A stretch of DNA of 10,415 bases from positions 1 through 10,415 of the forward strand of contig JAUVQS010000044.1 in NCBI GenBank assembly GCA_030598025.1, read 5' to 3'. The notes beneath the pieces are model-generated. The model worked only from the letters and a program-made list of their open reading frames with translations, was not told the origin of the DNA and did no database searches. Source of the stretch: Acidimicrobiia bacterium (GTDB taxonomy: Bacteria > Actinomycetota > Acidimicrobiia > Spongiisociales > JAHEDJ01). Numbering within the stretch: the stretch's first letter is position 1; every line of letters starts with the position of its first letter. A program made the position numbers and the translations under genes. This document shows positions 1 to 6,025 of this stretch, piece by piece.

Positions 1-1
1 C

Positions 2-700
2 TTCGTTGGCCTGCAATGGGTGGCCGGGGTGGCGTTGGGACCAGCGGCTCCCGATCTCCCCGGTTACGGCGAGTATTTTGATCTCAACTCCGGCATCGCG
101 ATCTTGTTCATTGCGTTTGCGGCACCGGCACTCCTCATCCCGGATCGGGTTGATGGAGTTCTGAACATCTACCTATCCCGCCCCTTGCGGATGGTCGACT
201 ATCTGACCGCCAAGATCGGCGCGCTGGCGATCCTCGTCCTGTCGTTCTACCTGGTTCCGCAGATCCTGCTCCACCTGGGCCTGAGCCTGGTCTCCACTGA
301 AGGCTTCCTGTCGTACATGGGCGCCAACCTCGACATTCTGTGGAAGGTGCCGGTGGTGGCCGTGGCGTACTTCGCCGCGCACGCGGCACTTGCAGTTACT
401 GCTGCTGCTCTGATTCCGCGAGAGGGATTCGCGGCCGGTGTCTTCTTCGGAGGTCTCTTCATTCTCAGCGGGATCGCCGAGTTGTTGACGCAACTCGATG
501 TCGCGGGCTCCAAATACGCCGCCTTCCTGGCGGTGGAGGAATACCCGAGAGTGATCAGGGACTGGATCTTCGACATCGACACTGTTGACTACCTCGTCGA
601 ACGATCGGGATTCGAGCAATGGACGGCAGTCCCCGCCACCCTCGTCGTCGTGCTCCTCGCCACAACGATCGTGTGGGCCAGGTACCGGAGGCTGCCGTGA
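2..700 (+). CDS. ABC-2 type transporter permease, 5'-truncated by window edge
   Basis: Integral membrane subunit of an ABC exporter. The frame is open to the left edge, so this is the C-terminal 232 residues of a longer protein. A GTG at position 20 is an internal codon rather than a credible start, because the reading frame and hydrophobic sequence continue upstream of it. About five hydrophobic segments are visible, near residues 25-45, 65-95, 115-135, 140-165 and 207-227, ending in a basic tail (ARYRR). Between the first two lies a polar loop (GVLNIYLSRPLRMVDYLTAK) that resembles a loop in the second permease of the operon (TLSYIVVKPVPRW), so the two are probably diverged copies. The stop codon overlaps the GTG of the downstream ATPase. 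Family membership rests on hydrophobicity, this loop and the ATPase neighbour; the cargo cannot be read from sequence. Confidence 0.8.
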   Translation, partial: FVGLQWVAGVALGPAAPDLPGYGEYFDLNSGIAILFIAFAAPALLIPDRVDGVLNIYLSRPLRMVDYLTAKIGALAILVLSFYLVPQILLHLGLSLVSTEGFLSYMGANLDILWKVPVVAVAYFAAHAALAVTAAALIPREGFAAGVFFGGLFILSGIAELLTQLDVAGSKYAAFLAVEEYPRVIRDWIFDIDTVDYLVERSGFEQWTAVPATLVVVLLATTIVWARYRRLP

Positions 701-1635
701 CCGATGCCCGCTTCGCCACCGACGCCACCGTTGAGGCGAGTGACGTTTCCAAGTGGTTCGGACAGAAGGTGGCGGTGTCCGAACTGTCCTGCTCATTCGG
801 CCCGGGCGTCACCGGTTTGTTGGGCCCCAACGGTGCCGGAAAGACCACCTTCCTGCGGATGATGGTGGGCTTGCTGACCCCTTCCGAAGGAGAGATCAGC
901 CTGCTCGGAGAGAGCCCCCGCGCCCAACCAGACGTGCTGCGACGGGTCGGGTTCGTCCACGAAGACGAGGCGGTCTACGAAGTGTTCACCGCCAGGGAAT
1001 TCGTCACATTCAATGCCGCCCTATTCGGCATCTCGAACCCGACTACCGCGGCCGATCAGGCGCTGGAAACCGTCGGATTGACGGACGTGGCCAATCGCAA
1101 GGTGGGCACTTTCAGCAAAGGTATGCGACAGCGCGCCAAGGTGGCCGCCGCTCTGGCCCACAACCCGACCGTCCTGTTCCTCGACGAACCACTCAATGGA
1201 ACGGACCCAGTGCAACGGGCGCATCTCATAGATCTCTTCAGCAAGCTGGCCGAGCGCGGACATACGGTGATCGTTTCATCTCACGTGTTGCACGAGGTCG
1301 AGCGAATGGCCGATCGGGTCATCGCCATGGTGGATGGTCGGCTGGCCGCGGCAGGCTCGGTGGCCGATCTGCGAACTGCCATGACCGACATCCCCCGCCG
1401 CATCCGGATCGATACCGACGTCCCGAGGAAGGTCGGAGCGGCGTTGCTCATCCAGGACTGGGTCGAGGGGGTAAGACTGATCGAGGGCACCATCCACGTC
1501 GAGGTGCGGGACCCGGTGGCTCTCGGGCACCGACTTCCCGCTTTGTGCCGAGACCTGGGTGCCCGGCTGACCCGCGTTGATCCTGAGGACACCTCCCTGG
1601 AGAGTGTTTTCCGCTATCTGGTGAAACCACGATGA
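697..1635 (+). CDS. ABC transporter ATP-binding protein
   Basis: Cytoplasmic ATPase that powers the flanking membrane subunits; 312 residues. Visible motifs are Walker A GPNGAGKTT (residues 43-51), an ABC signature in the variant form FSKGMRQR (139-146), Walker B VLFLDEP (159-165) with the D-loop just after (NGTDP), and the H-loop His196 in VSSH. The Q-loop position carries HED instead of Gln, a substitution common in ABC-2 exporter ATPases of the CcmA/NatA type. The last ~90 residues form a C-terminal extension of unknown role. The GTG start at 697 is chosen because GGAGG at 687-691 lies 5 nt upstream and because it overlaps the preceding stop (GTGA); the frame is open upstream to 619 but that would run far into the permease gene. 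It overlaps the next gene through ATGA at 1632-1635. Confidence 0.93.
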   Translation: MTDARFATDATVEASDVSKWFGQKVAVSELSCSFGPGVTGLLGPNGAGKTTFLRMMVGLLTPSEGEISLLGESPRAQPDVLRRVGFVHEDEAVYEVFTAREFVTFNAALFGISNPTTAADQALETVGLTDVANRKVGTFSKGMRQRAKVAAALAHNPTVLFLDEPLNGTDPVQRAHLIDLFSKLAERGHTVIVSSHVLHEVERMADRVIAMVDGRLAAAGSVADLRTAMTDIPRRIRIDTDVPRKVGAALLIQDWVEGVRLIEGTIHVEVRDPVALGHRLPALCRDLGARLTRVDPEDTSLESVFRYLVKPR

Positions 1636-2378
1636 CCGCCGCCAGATGGATCTTCCGACTGAGTTTCCGCCAACTGGTGCAAAGGAAACGTGCCATCGGC
1701 CTCGCCCTCTTCACGGCTCTGCCGGGCATCGTCCTGGCGATCGCCTCGGCTTCGGTTGATGAGGACGAGTTGGTCGGACTCTTCCACAATCTGAATGTCG
1801 GCCTGTTCTTGATGGTCGGCCTGGCAGTCACGGCTCTGTTGAACGCTTCTTCGGCCTTCGGTGAAGAACTCCGCGCCTCGACCCTCTCCTACATCGTCGT
1901 GAAACCGGTCCCAAGGTGGATCATCGCCGTCTCGGTTTCAGTGGCGGCCACCGCCGCGACGCTCCTGCTGGCGGGGATCGGACTGGCAGTCACCTGGATA
2001 GTGGCGATCATCACGATCGGCGATGCCGGCCTGGGACTGGCCCCGCTCGCCGCCCTCGTCATCGAGGCGCTCGGCTATTCCGCGGTGTTCGTACCCCTCG
2101 GACTGCTGTTCAGCCGGGCAACCCTGGCGGGGCTGGCCTACATCTTCGTGTGGGAAGGCATCCTCGGCCGGGCACTATCAGCTCTGGCTCCTTCCTCGGT
2201 CTGGATTACCGCTTTCAGCGGCTACGCAGACCTCGCCGAAAACATCGACGCCGAGACACTCGGATCCCTCGGAAATCTCGTGCCCGGCGTCGGCGGCGCG
2301 CTCGCCAAAGCACTCGTGGCATTCGCAATCTCGATCGGACTGACGACGCTCCTGCTGAAGAGGCGCGATCTGGCATGA
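1632..2378 (+). CDS. ABC-2 type transporter permease (second membrane subunit)
   Basis: Membrane subunit of 248 residues that should pair with the upstream truncated permease and be driven by the ATPase. Roughly six hydrophobic segments are visible, near residues 17-40, 55-80, 95-130, 135-160, 164-185 and 222-243, and the protein ends in a basic cytoplasmic tail (KRRDLA). A polar loop with TLSYIVVKPVPRW lies between the second and third segments and resembles the equivalent loop of the upstream permease. The ATG overlaps the ATPase stop (ATGA), indicating translational coupling. The stop codon TGA at 2376-2378 is also the first part of a long hairpin. Substrate unknown; this general layout (permease-ATPase-permease) is used for drug, lipid or polysaccharide export and for some ion pumps. 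Confidence 0.85.
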   Translation: MTAARWIFRLSFRQLVQRKRAIGLALFTALPGIVLAIASASVDEDELVGLFHNLNVGLFLMVGLAVTALLNASSAFGEELRASTLSYIVVKPVPRWIIAVSVSVAATAATLLLAGIGLAVTWIVAIITIGDAGLGLAPLAALVIEALGYSAVFVPLGLLFSRATLAGLAYIFVWEGILGRALSALAPSSVWITAFSGYADLAENIDAETLGSLGNLVPGVGGALAKALVAFAISIGLTTLLLKRRDLA

Positions 2379-2410
2379 GTTTGGGGAGGCGAAACGCCTG
2401 CCCAAACTCA
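2376..2410. repeat. Long hairpin at convergent gene junction
   Basis: The arm TGAGTTTGGG (2376-2385) is perfectly complementary to CCCAAACTCA (2401-2410). Inside them AGGCG (2387-2391) pairs with CGCCT (2395-2399) around an AAA loop, with a single G/G mismatch (2386/2400). This gives 15 pairs in 35 nt. It starts exactly on the stop codon of the permease gene. Neither side has a T-tract, so it is not a canonical intrinsic terminator, though it may protect or terminate the ABC mRNA. It runs directly into the heptamer array. Confidence 0.75.
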
Positions 2411-2466
2411 GCCCTCAGCCCTCAGCCCTCAGCTAATTGCTAACGGCTAATGGCTAAAGGCTTAGG
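2411..2466. repeat. Tandem 7-bp repeat array (8 units)
   Basis: Eight consecutive 7-bp units all start with GC in strict register: three exact GCCCTCA, then GCTAATT, GCTAACG, GCTAATG, GCTAAAG and GCTTAGG. The array therefore changes from one word to a related second word without losing phase. Its first repeat letters are already present in the right arm of the adjacent hairpin (CTCA at 2407-2410). On the minus strand its last units supply the final codons and the TAG stop (2454-2456) of sodN. Function unknown; it resembles short heptanucleotide repeats in bacterial intergenic DNA. Confidence 0.8.
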
Positions 2467-2873
2467 GGATAGACCCCCATGCCCTTGGCCTTCTCGGTGC
2501 TCCAGAAGATCACGGCGATCTCGTCGATCAACTCGATGAGCTTCTTGCCCACCGCCGGATCCATGCTCTTCTTGGCTTCGCCTGCCTGATGGATCGCCTG
2601 CCAGAACAGGTCGTCTAGCTGCGGGAACTCGGCACGATGGTCTGCTGAGAAGAAATCGGCCCACAACACCATGAGGTGGTGCTTGACCTCTTCGGCGCGC
2701 TCTTCCTTGATAAGGATGGCGCGATCCCGGAAAACCGGATCATCAGAAGCCTGGTACTTCTCGGCGACCTTCAATACCGACAGCGCTTCTATCTTCGCCT
2801 GCGCCGGGTCGTAGACGCCGCAGTAGAGATCGCAATGTGCATGTGCCGTAGTGCTCGGCTTGAACAGACCCAC
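2454..2873 (-). CDS. sodN: Nickel-dependent superoxide dismutase, proenzyme
   Basis: Converts superoxide to O2 and H2O2. The 139-residue product matches the Ni-SOD family from end to end: a short pro-segment (residues 1-12), then the Ni-hook HCDLYCGVYDPAQAKIEA beginning at His13, followed by the helical-bundle core with KEERAEEVKHHLMVLWADFF and EIAVIFWSTEKAK. By homology the mature N-terminus is His13, with Ni ligands His13 (amine and side chain), Cys14 and Cys18. The usual Pro between Leu and the second Cys is replaced by Tyr17 (codon TAC on the minus strand). Streptomyces enzymes end soon after the FWETKK-like motif; here about ten further residues follow and the stop lies in the heptamer repeat. 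GTG start at 2873-2871 with GGGAGGT 5 nt upstream. It is divergent from sodX, the expected processing peptidase. No secretion signal is visible, so it is probably cytoplasmic. Confidence 0.95.
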   Translation of the reverse strand: MGLFKPSTTAHAHCDLYCGVYDPAQAKIEALSVLKVAEKYQASDDPVFRDRAILIKEERAEEVKHHLMVLWADFFSADHRAEFPQLDDLFWQAIHQAGEAKKSMDPAVGKKLIELIDEIAVIFWSTEKAKGMGVYPLSL

Positions 2874-2946
2874 GGATTACCTCCCGGTGTTGGGTTCGTC
2901 TTCTGACGATACACTCGGTTGTCCCCTACCGGCAGCAGGGCAAGCT
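2874..2946. promoter_or_regulatory. Divergent sodN/sodX promoter region
   Basis: Seventy-three bases separate the two start codons. A rightward -10-like TACACT (2910-2915) and a leftward -10-like TATCGT (minus strand of 2906-2911) overlap in GATA, so one symmetric core could fire in both directions. No convincing -35 hexamer lies at the right distance on either side. Ribosome sites are GGGAGGT before sodN and CAGGG (2936-2940) six bases before the sodX GTG. No clear Nur/Fur-type operator was recognised by eye. Confidence 0.4.
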
Positions 2947-3372
2947 GTGATTGCGCGACGTTTCGCCGTCTCTGAAGGTTCGATGAGCCCTCTCTTCCGA
3001 GAGGGCGATTATCTGGTGACTGTGCAGAGGCGCCCAACCTACGCCGATGTCATCGTGTTCGAACACCCGACTCGCCCTGCCTTCCACCTGATCAAGCGCG
3101 TTATCGGTCTGGCCGGGCAGACGGTCGAGATCAAGGGCGGGGAAGTGTTCGTCGATGACCGGAAGTCGAGTGAGCCGTGGACGGCCGACGACACTGCTCC
3201 AGATGGATCGTGGGGGATCCCCCCCAACCACGTATTCGTCCTTGGCGACGCCCGTCGCCGATCGACAGATGACGGCCGCACCCTGGGGCCGATCGAAATC
3301 GACGGAAAGGCGCACGTGGTCGTTTTTCGGTACTGGCCGCTCGGGCGAATCGGCAGAACCAGGCGACCATGA
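2947..3372 (+). CDS. sodX: Nickel-type superoxide dismutase maturation protease (S26 family)
   Basis: Signal-peptidase-like serine protease expected to remove the SodN pro-segment so that the His-Cys N-terminus can bind nickel. With the GTG at 2947 the product is 141 residues. It shows the S26 boxes: nucleophile Ser12 in EGSMSP, general base Lys50 in HLIKRVIGLAGQTVEI, and the conserved GD...D.GR...GPI region (residues 100-116). No transmembrane helix precedes Ser12, unlike LepB, which fits a cytoplasmic processing enzyme. The start is chosen because CAGGG lies 6 nt upstream and the family usually begins about a dozen residues before the Ser. The frame is also open to a GTG at 2887 and one at 2851, but the latter would lie inside sodN on the other strand. 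The stop overlaps an ATG (ATGA) in frame with the DUF3048 gene. The functional assignment rests on S26 motifs plus adjacency to sodN. Confidence 0.9.
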   Translation: MIARRFAVSEGSMSPLFREGDYLVTVQRRPTYADVIVFEHPTRPAFHLIKRVIGLAGQTVEIKGGEVFVDDRKSSEPWTADDTAPDGSWGIPPNHVFVLGDARRRSTDDGRTLGPIEIDGKAHVVVFRYWPLGRIGRTRRP

Positions 3373-3401
3373 TCGACGGAGGTGCTCCGGCGTTCGATGG
3401 G

Positions 3402-3416
3402 TACACTGCCGCCGTG
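3402..3416 (+). promoter_or_regulatory. Possible -10 box with leaderless start for the lipoprotein gene
   Basis: TACACT (3402-3407) matches the actinobacterial -10 pattern TANNNT and ends six bases before GTG 3414, which begins a textbook lipoprotein signal peptide. This spacing would place the transcription start on or next to the GTG itself. No -35 is evident and a Shine-Dalgarno sequence is weak, as expected for a leaderless mRNA. Confidence 0.35.
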
Positions 3417-4505
3417 TTTCGACGCCTCGCACTGACCGCCACAGCTCTGTTTCTGATCACGGCATGCTCCTCGCTGGAGTCAACACCTACGGTGCTGGCG
3501 GCCCCTTCGCCCTCTCCCACCGTTGTCGAGACAAGCACGACAACTCTCCCCCCGGCCACCACTACCTCAACCTCGACAACGACTACCACGGTCCCGAAAG
3601 GTCCGGTCTCGCCTCTCGATGGCCTACCCGTCGAAGACCCCACCCTGGTCGATCGTCGAGTTCTCGCCGTCAAGATCGACAACCATTGGGACGCTCGACC
3701 TCAGTCGGGCATCCAGGAGGCGGATGCCGTCTACGAACTTCTGGTCGAGGCAGGGCTCACCCGCTTCATCGCCTTGTTCCACCAGAGCGACACCGCCTAC
3801 CTCGGTCCCATGCGTTCGGGCCGCCCGACCGACCCGACCCTTCTGAAACCGCTCGGGGCGACCTTCGCGATCAGCGGCGCCCAGGATTGGGTTATCAACC
3901 GGATCGTCTCTGCCGGTGTTTCGATCATCGGTGAAGTCCGGCCGGCCACGCACCGGATCTCGAGTCGGTACGCTCCCCACAATCTCTACGTCGACACCGC
4001 CGCCCTCCGTGAGTACGCCGATGAACACGGCTATGCAGACGATCCGCCCCCCGACCTGTTTGCCTGGGATCCGTGGACCGATGAGCCGGGCGAAGACGCC
4101 ACCAGCATCACCTTTGATTGGTCACCCGGATTTGAGGTGCGCTGGGATTGGACCGGCGAGCATTACCTGCGATACACCGGCGGCGACCCTCACGCATGGA
4201 TGCCTCAGGACGGTGATCCCGAGCAGATCTCCACCGATACTCTGGTTGTGATCTTCGCTAGGCGCTACACGGCATCGCCCTCGGGGGCGGGAAGTTCGGT
4301 CCCGGCCATGGAGACCGTCGGCACCGGCCGGGCGCTCGTCTTCTCCGGTGGAGAAGTACGGGAGGGTACGTGGAGCAGAGATTCCATCGAGGTGCCGTTC
4401 GAACTGGCCAATCCAGAGGGGTCGGTGCTGACGGTTCCTCCGGGCCGGCCCTGGATCTCGGTGTTCCCGGACGGCCGGTCCGTCACCTGGCAAGCCGATG
4501 AGTGA
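3414..4505 (+). CDS. DUF3048 domain-containing lipoprotein (YerB-like)
   Basis: Predicted surface lipoprotein of 363 residues, function unknown. From the GTG at 3414 it begins MFRRLALTATALFLITACSS: basic n-region, hydrophobic core and lipobox ITAC with lipidated Cys18. A Ser/Thr/Pro-rich linker follows (residues ~20-62, including TTTSTSTTTTTVP), then the DUF3048 region from about residue 66 to the end, with typical stretches LAVKIDNHWDARPQSGI, EADAVYELLVEAGLTRF and GPMRSGRPTD, and a C-terminal part with WDWTGEHYLRYTGGDPH. An ATG at 3369 in the same frame overlaps the sodX stop and would add 15 residues before the signal peptide; I prefer 3414 because of the signal peptide and the nearby TACACT. 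The 3' end overlaps the amidase start by 8 bp (ATGAGTGA). Family assignment is from remembered motifs. Confidence 0.85.
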   Translation: MFRRLALTATALFLITACSSLESTPTVLAAPSPSPTVVETSTTTLPPATTTSTSTTTTTVPKGPVSPLDGLPVEDPTLVDRRVLAVKIDNHWDARPQSGIQEADAVYELLVEAGLTRFIALFHQSDTAYLGPMRSGRPTDPTLLKPLGATFAISGAQDWVINRIVSAGVSIIGEVRPATHRISSRYAPHNLYVDTAALREYADEHGYADDPPPDLFAWDPWTDEPGEDATSITFDWSPGFEVRWDWTGEHYLRYTGGDPHAWMPQDGDPEQISTDTLVVIFARRYTASPSGAGSSVPAMETVGTGRALVFSGGEVREGTWSRDSIEVPFELANPEGSVLTVPPGRPWISVFPDGRSVTWQADE

Positions 4506-5886
4506 TGCACGAGAACTTGCAGCGGCCGTACGTGGTCGAGAAGTAACCGCCGCTGAGACGATCACCGACTACCTCGAGCGCATCGACGCATCAACATTGA
4601 ATGCCTTCAATCTCGTCGACCACGAAGGAGCTTTGGCCTCGGCCCGATCAGTCGACCAGAAGATCGTGGCGGGTGAGGATCCGGGCCCACTGGCCGGCGT
4701 TCCCATCGCCGTCAAAGACCTCATCGATCAGGCCGGACTCATGAATACCGCCGGCTCGTCGTTCTACCGGGTGATCCCGGATCGCACCGCGCCGGCCGTC
4801 GAGCGCCTCGAGCGAGCGGGAGCCGTGGCCGTTGGGAGGACCGGTCTGCATGAGTTTGCCTTCGGCTTTTCGAGCGAGAACCACTGGTTCGGAGCTGTGC
4901 GCAACCCGTGGAACCCGGATACCTCACCGGGCGGATCTTCGGGCGGATCGGGAGCCGCAGTAGCGGCTGATCTGGCAGCCGCCGCGCTGGGAACCGACAC
5001 AGGCGGATCTGTCCGCGTCCCCGCCGCGCTGTGCGGAGTGATTGGGCTGAAAGTGACGCACGGGCGCATCCCAATTTCCGGTGTGTTCCCGCTCGCTCCC
5101 TCGATTGACACGGTTGGCCCGCTCACACGCTCAGTCGGAGACGCCGCACTTCTGTTCTCACTGATGGCCGGCGGCGACACCAGCGACCCGTGGTCCTCAT
5201 ATTCTCCGGTTCCTCCGGTCGGACCTCCACTAGAACCGACCGGACTCCGCATCGGCGTTCCGAGAGCATGGATCGATGAGGGTCCCCTGACACGCGATGT
5301 CGAGAGCGCTTTCGGATCGCTTTGTGACTCCCTTGATGAGGCAGCAGCTCAGATTGAGCCGATCGACATTCCCGAGGTCATTGCTCCCGATCTTCTCCTG
5401 GCTTCGGCGTACGGCGAAGTTGCCGCGGTTCATCGTTCGTTTCGCTCTTCCGGCAACGAATACGGCCCGGAGATCGAACGCCGCATGCAACGAGCCGACA
5501 CCGTGACACTCGACGAATACCTCGAGGGACTCTCCTGGCGAGCCCGGCTTCGTCAGTCTTTCGAGCGGGCGTTCGAACAGGTCGATTTGATCATCACTCC
5601 CGCCACCGGCGCAACCGCCAAGGTCATCGGTGAAGTCATGATCGAGACCGGCAAAGGTCCGGCCCACTATCGAAGCGCACTCTCATGGTTCTCAGCTCCG
5701 GTGAACCACGCCGGTTTGCCTGCTCTGGTCGTCCCTCTCGCCGGTGCGGGAGCGCCACCGGCGGCAGTTCAAATCATGGCCCCCTGGTGGCACGAGCATC
5801 GCCTCCTCGGGTTCGGGGCGCACCTCGAAGCATCAGGCCTGGGCAACGTCAAAACTCCCCCGGACGCGAAGAAAACAACCGGCTAA
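4498..5886 (+). CDS. Amidase-signature family hydrolase
   Basis: A 462-residue enzyme that hydrolyses a carboxamide (exact substrate unknown). The amidase-signature Ser-cisSer-Lys triad is complete: Lys73 in GVPIAVKDL, the cis-Ser at Ser147 in SPGGSSGGSG, and the nucleophile Ser171 in GTDTGGSVRVPA; the 24-residue gap between the two serines is the one known for this family. The C-terminal part (DLIITPATG, FSAPVNHAGLPALVVPL, ...VQIMAPWWHEHRLLGFG) is also typical. GatA of the tRNA amidotransferase belongs to the same family, but no gatC or gatB is adjacent, so I call it a stand-alone amidase. ATG at 4498 overlaps the DUF3048 gene by 8 bp and has no good Shine-Dalgarno, suggesting coupling. No signal peptide, so cytoplasmic. 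Confidence 0.92.
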   Translation: MSDARELAAAVRGREVTAAETITDYLERIDASTLNAFNLVDHEGALASARSVDQKIVAGEDPGPLAGVPIAVKDLIDQAGLMNTAGSSFYRVIPDRTAPAVERLERAGAVAVGRTGLHEFAFGFSSENHWFGAVRNPWNPDTSPGGSSGGSGAAVAADLAAAALGTDTGGSVRVPAALCGVIGLKVTHGRIPISGVFPLAPSIDTVGPLTRSVGDAALLFSLMAGGDTSDPWSSYSPVPPVGPPLEPTGLRIGVPRAWIDEGPLTRDVESAFGSLCDSLDEAAAQIEPIDIPEVIAPDLLLASAYGEVAAVHRSFRSSGNEYGPEIERRMQRADTVTLDEYLEGLSWRARLRQSFERAFEQVDLIITPATGATAKVIGEVMIETGKGPAHYRSALSWFSAPVNHAGLPALVVPLAGAGAPPAAVQIMAPWWHEHRLLGFGAHLEASGLGNVKTPPDAKKTTG

Positions 5887-5896
5887 CCGGCGGTGA

Positions 5897-6025
5897 GGTG
5901 GGTGCGCCCAGTACGGTACAGGCTTCGCCGAAGCGGAGCCCGAAACGGGGAGGAACCTCGACACGTCGAGGGATGGCGTACCGTCGAAAGTTCGCAGCCC
6001 ACCCCACCCCGGAAACTTTCGTCGG
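5897..6025 (+). ncRNA. Candidate structured RNA, unassigned
   Basis: Complementary segments in this gene-free stretch nest into a compact fold. P1: 5897-5906 with 5993-6003 (ten pairs, bulged G5997). P2: ACGGTAC 5913-5919 with GTACCGT 5978-5984. Inside P2 are hairpin P3, 5921-5928 with 5933-5940 (eight pairs, one G-U, CGAA loop), and hairpin P4, CCTCGA 5956-5961 with TCGAGG 5966-5971, making a three-way junction with a purine-rich unpaired strand (5941-5955). CGAAAGTT or C(GAAAGTT) 5985-5992 can also pair with 6014-6021 and encloses the 3' strand of P1, a pseudoknot topology. It begins 11 nt after the amidase stop. I tried to match it to SRP RNA, RNase P, tmRNA, 6S and common riboswitches and found no match. 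Strand is uncertain; small open frames here have no recognisable protein. Confidence 0.4.

Noticed and set aside
173..796. Minus-strand open frame of 207 codons opposite the ABC genes
   Set aside because: Low-complexity Arg/Pro/Gly-rich translation, shadow of a GC-rich gene with clear family motifs on the other strand.
753..1580. Plus-strand open frame of 275 codons inside the ABC ATPase gene
   Set aside because: Out-of-frame shadow of the ATPase, Arg-rich, no domain recognised.
2465..2477. GGGG-ATAGA-CCCC dyad as a sodN terminator
   Set aside because: Lies within sodN codons and no T-tract follows on the minus strand; only four pairs.
3131..3682. Minus-strand open frame with a Val-rich stretch (VVVVVEVEVVVAGG)
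   Set aside because: It is the complement of the Thr-rich linker of the DUF3048 lipoprotein; no independent evidence for coding.
4498..5886. Calling the amidase gatA
   Set aside because: GatA shares the triad, but gatB/gatC are not adjacent and the sequence alone does not separate it from stand-alone amidases.
5897..6025. Known RNA families (SRP RNA, RNase P, tmRNA, 6S, cobalamin, SAM-IV, c-di-AMP, ZTP, T-box)
   Set aside because: The conserved core strings I remember for each were looked for by eye and not found; a covariance search would be decisive.
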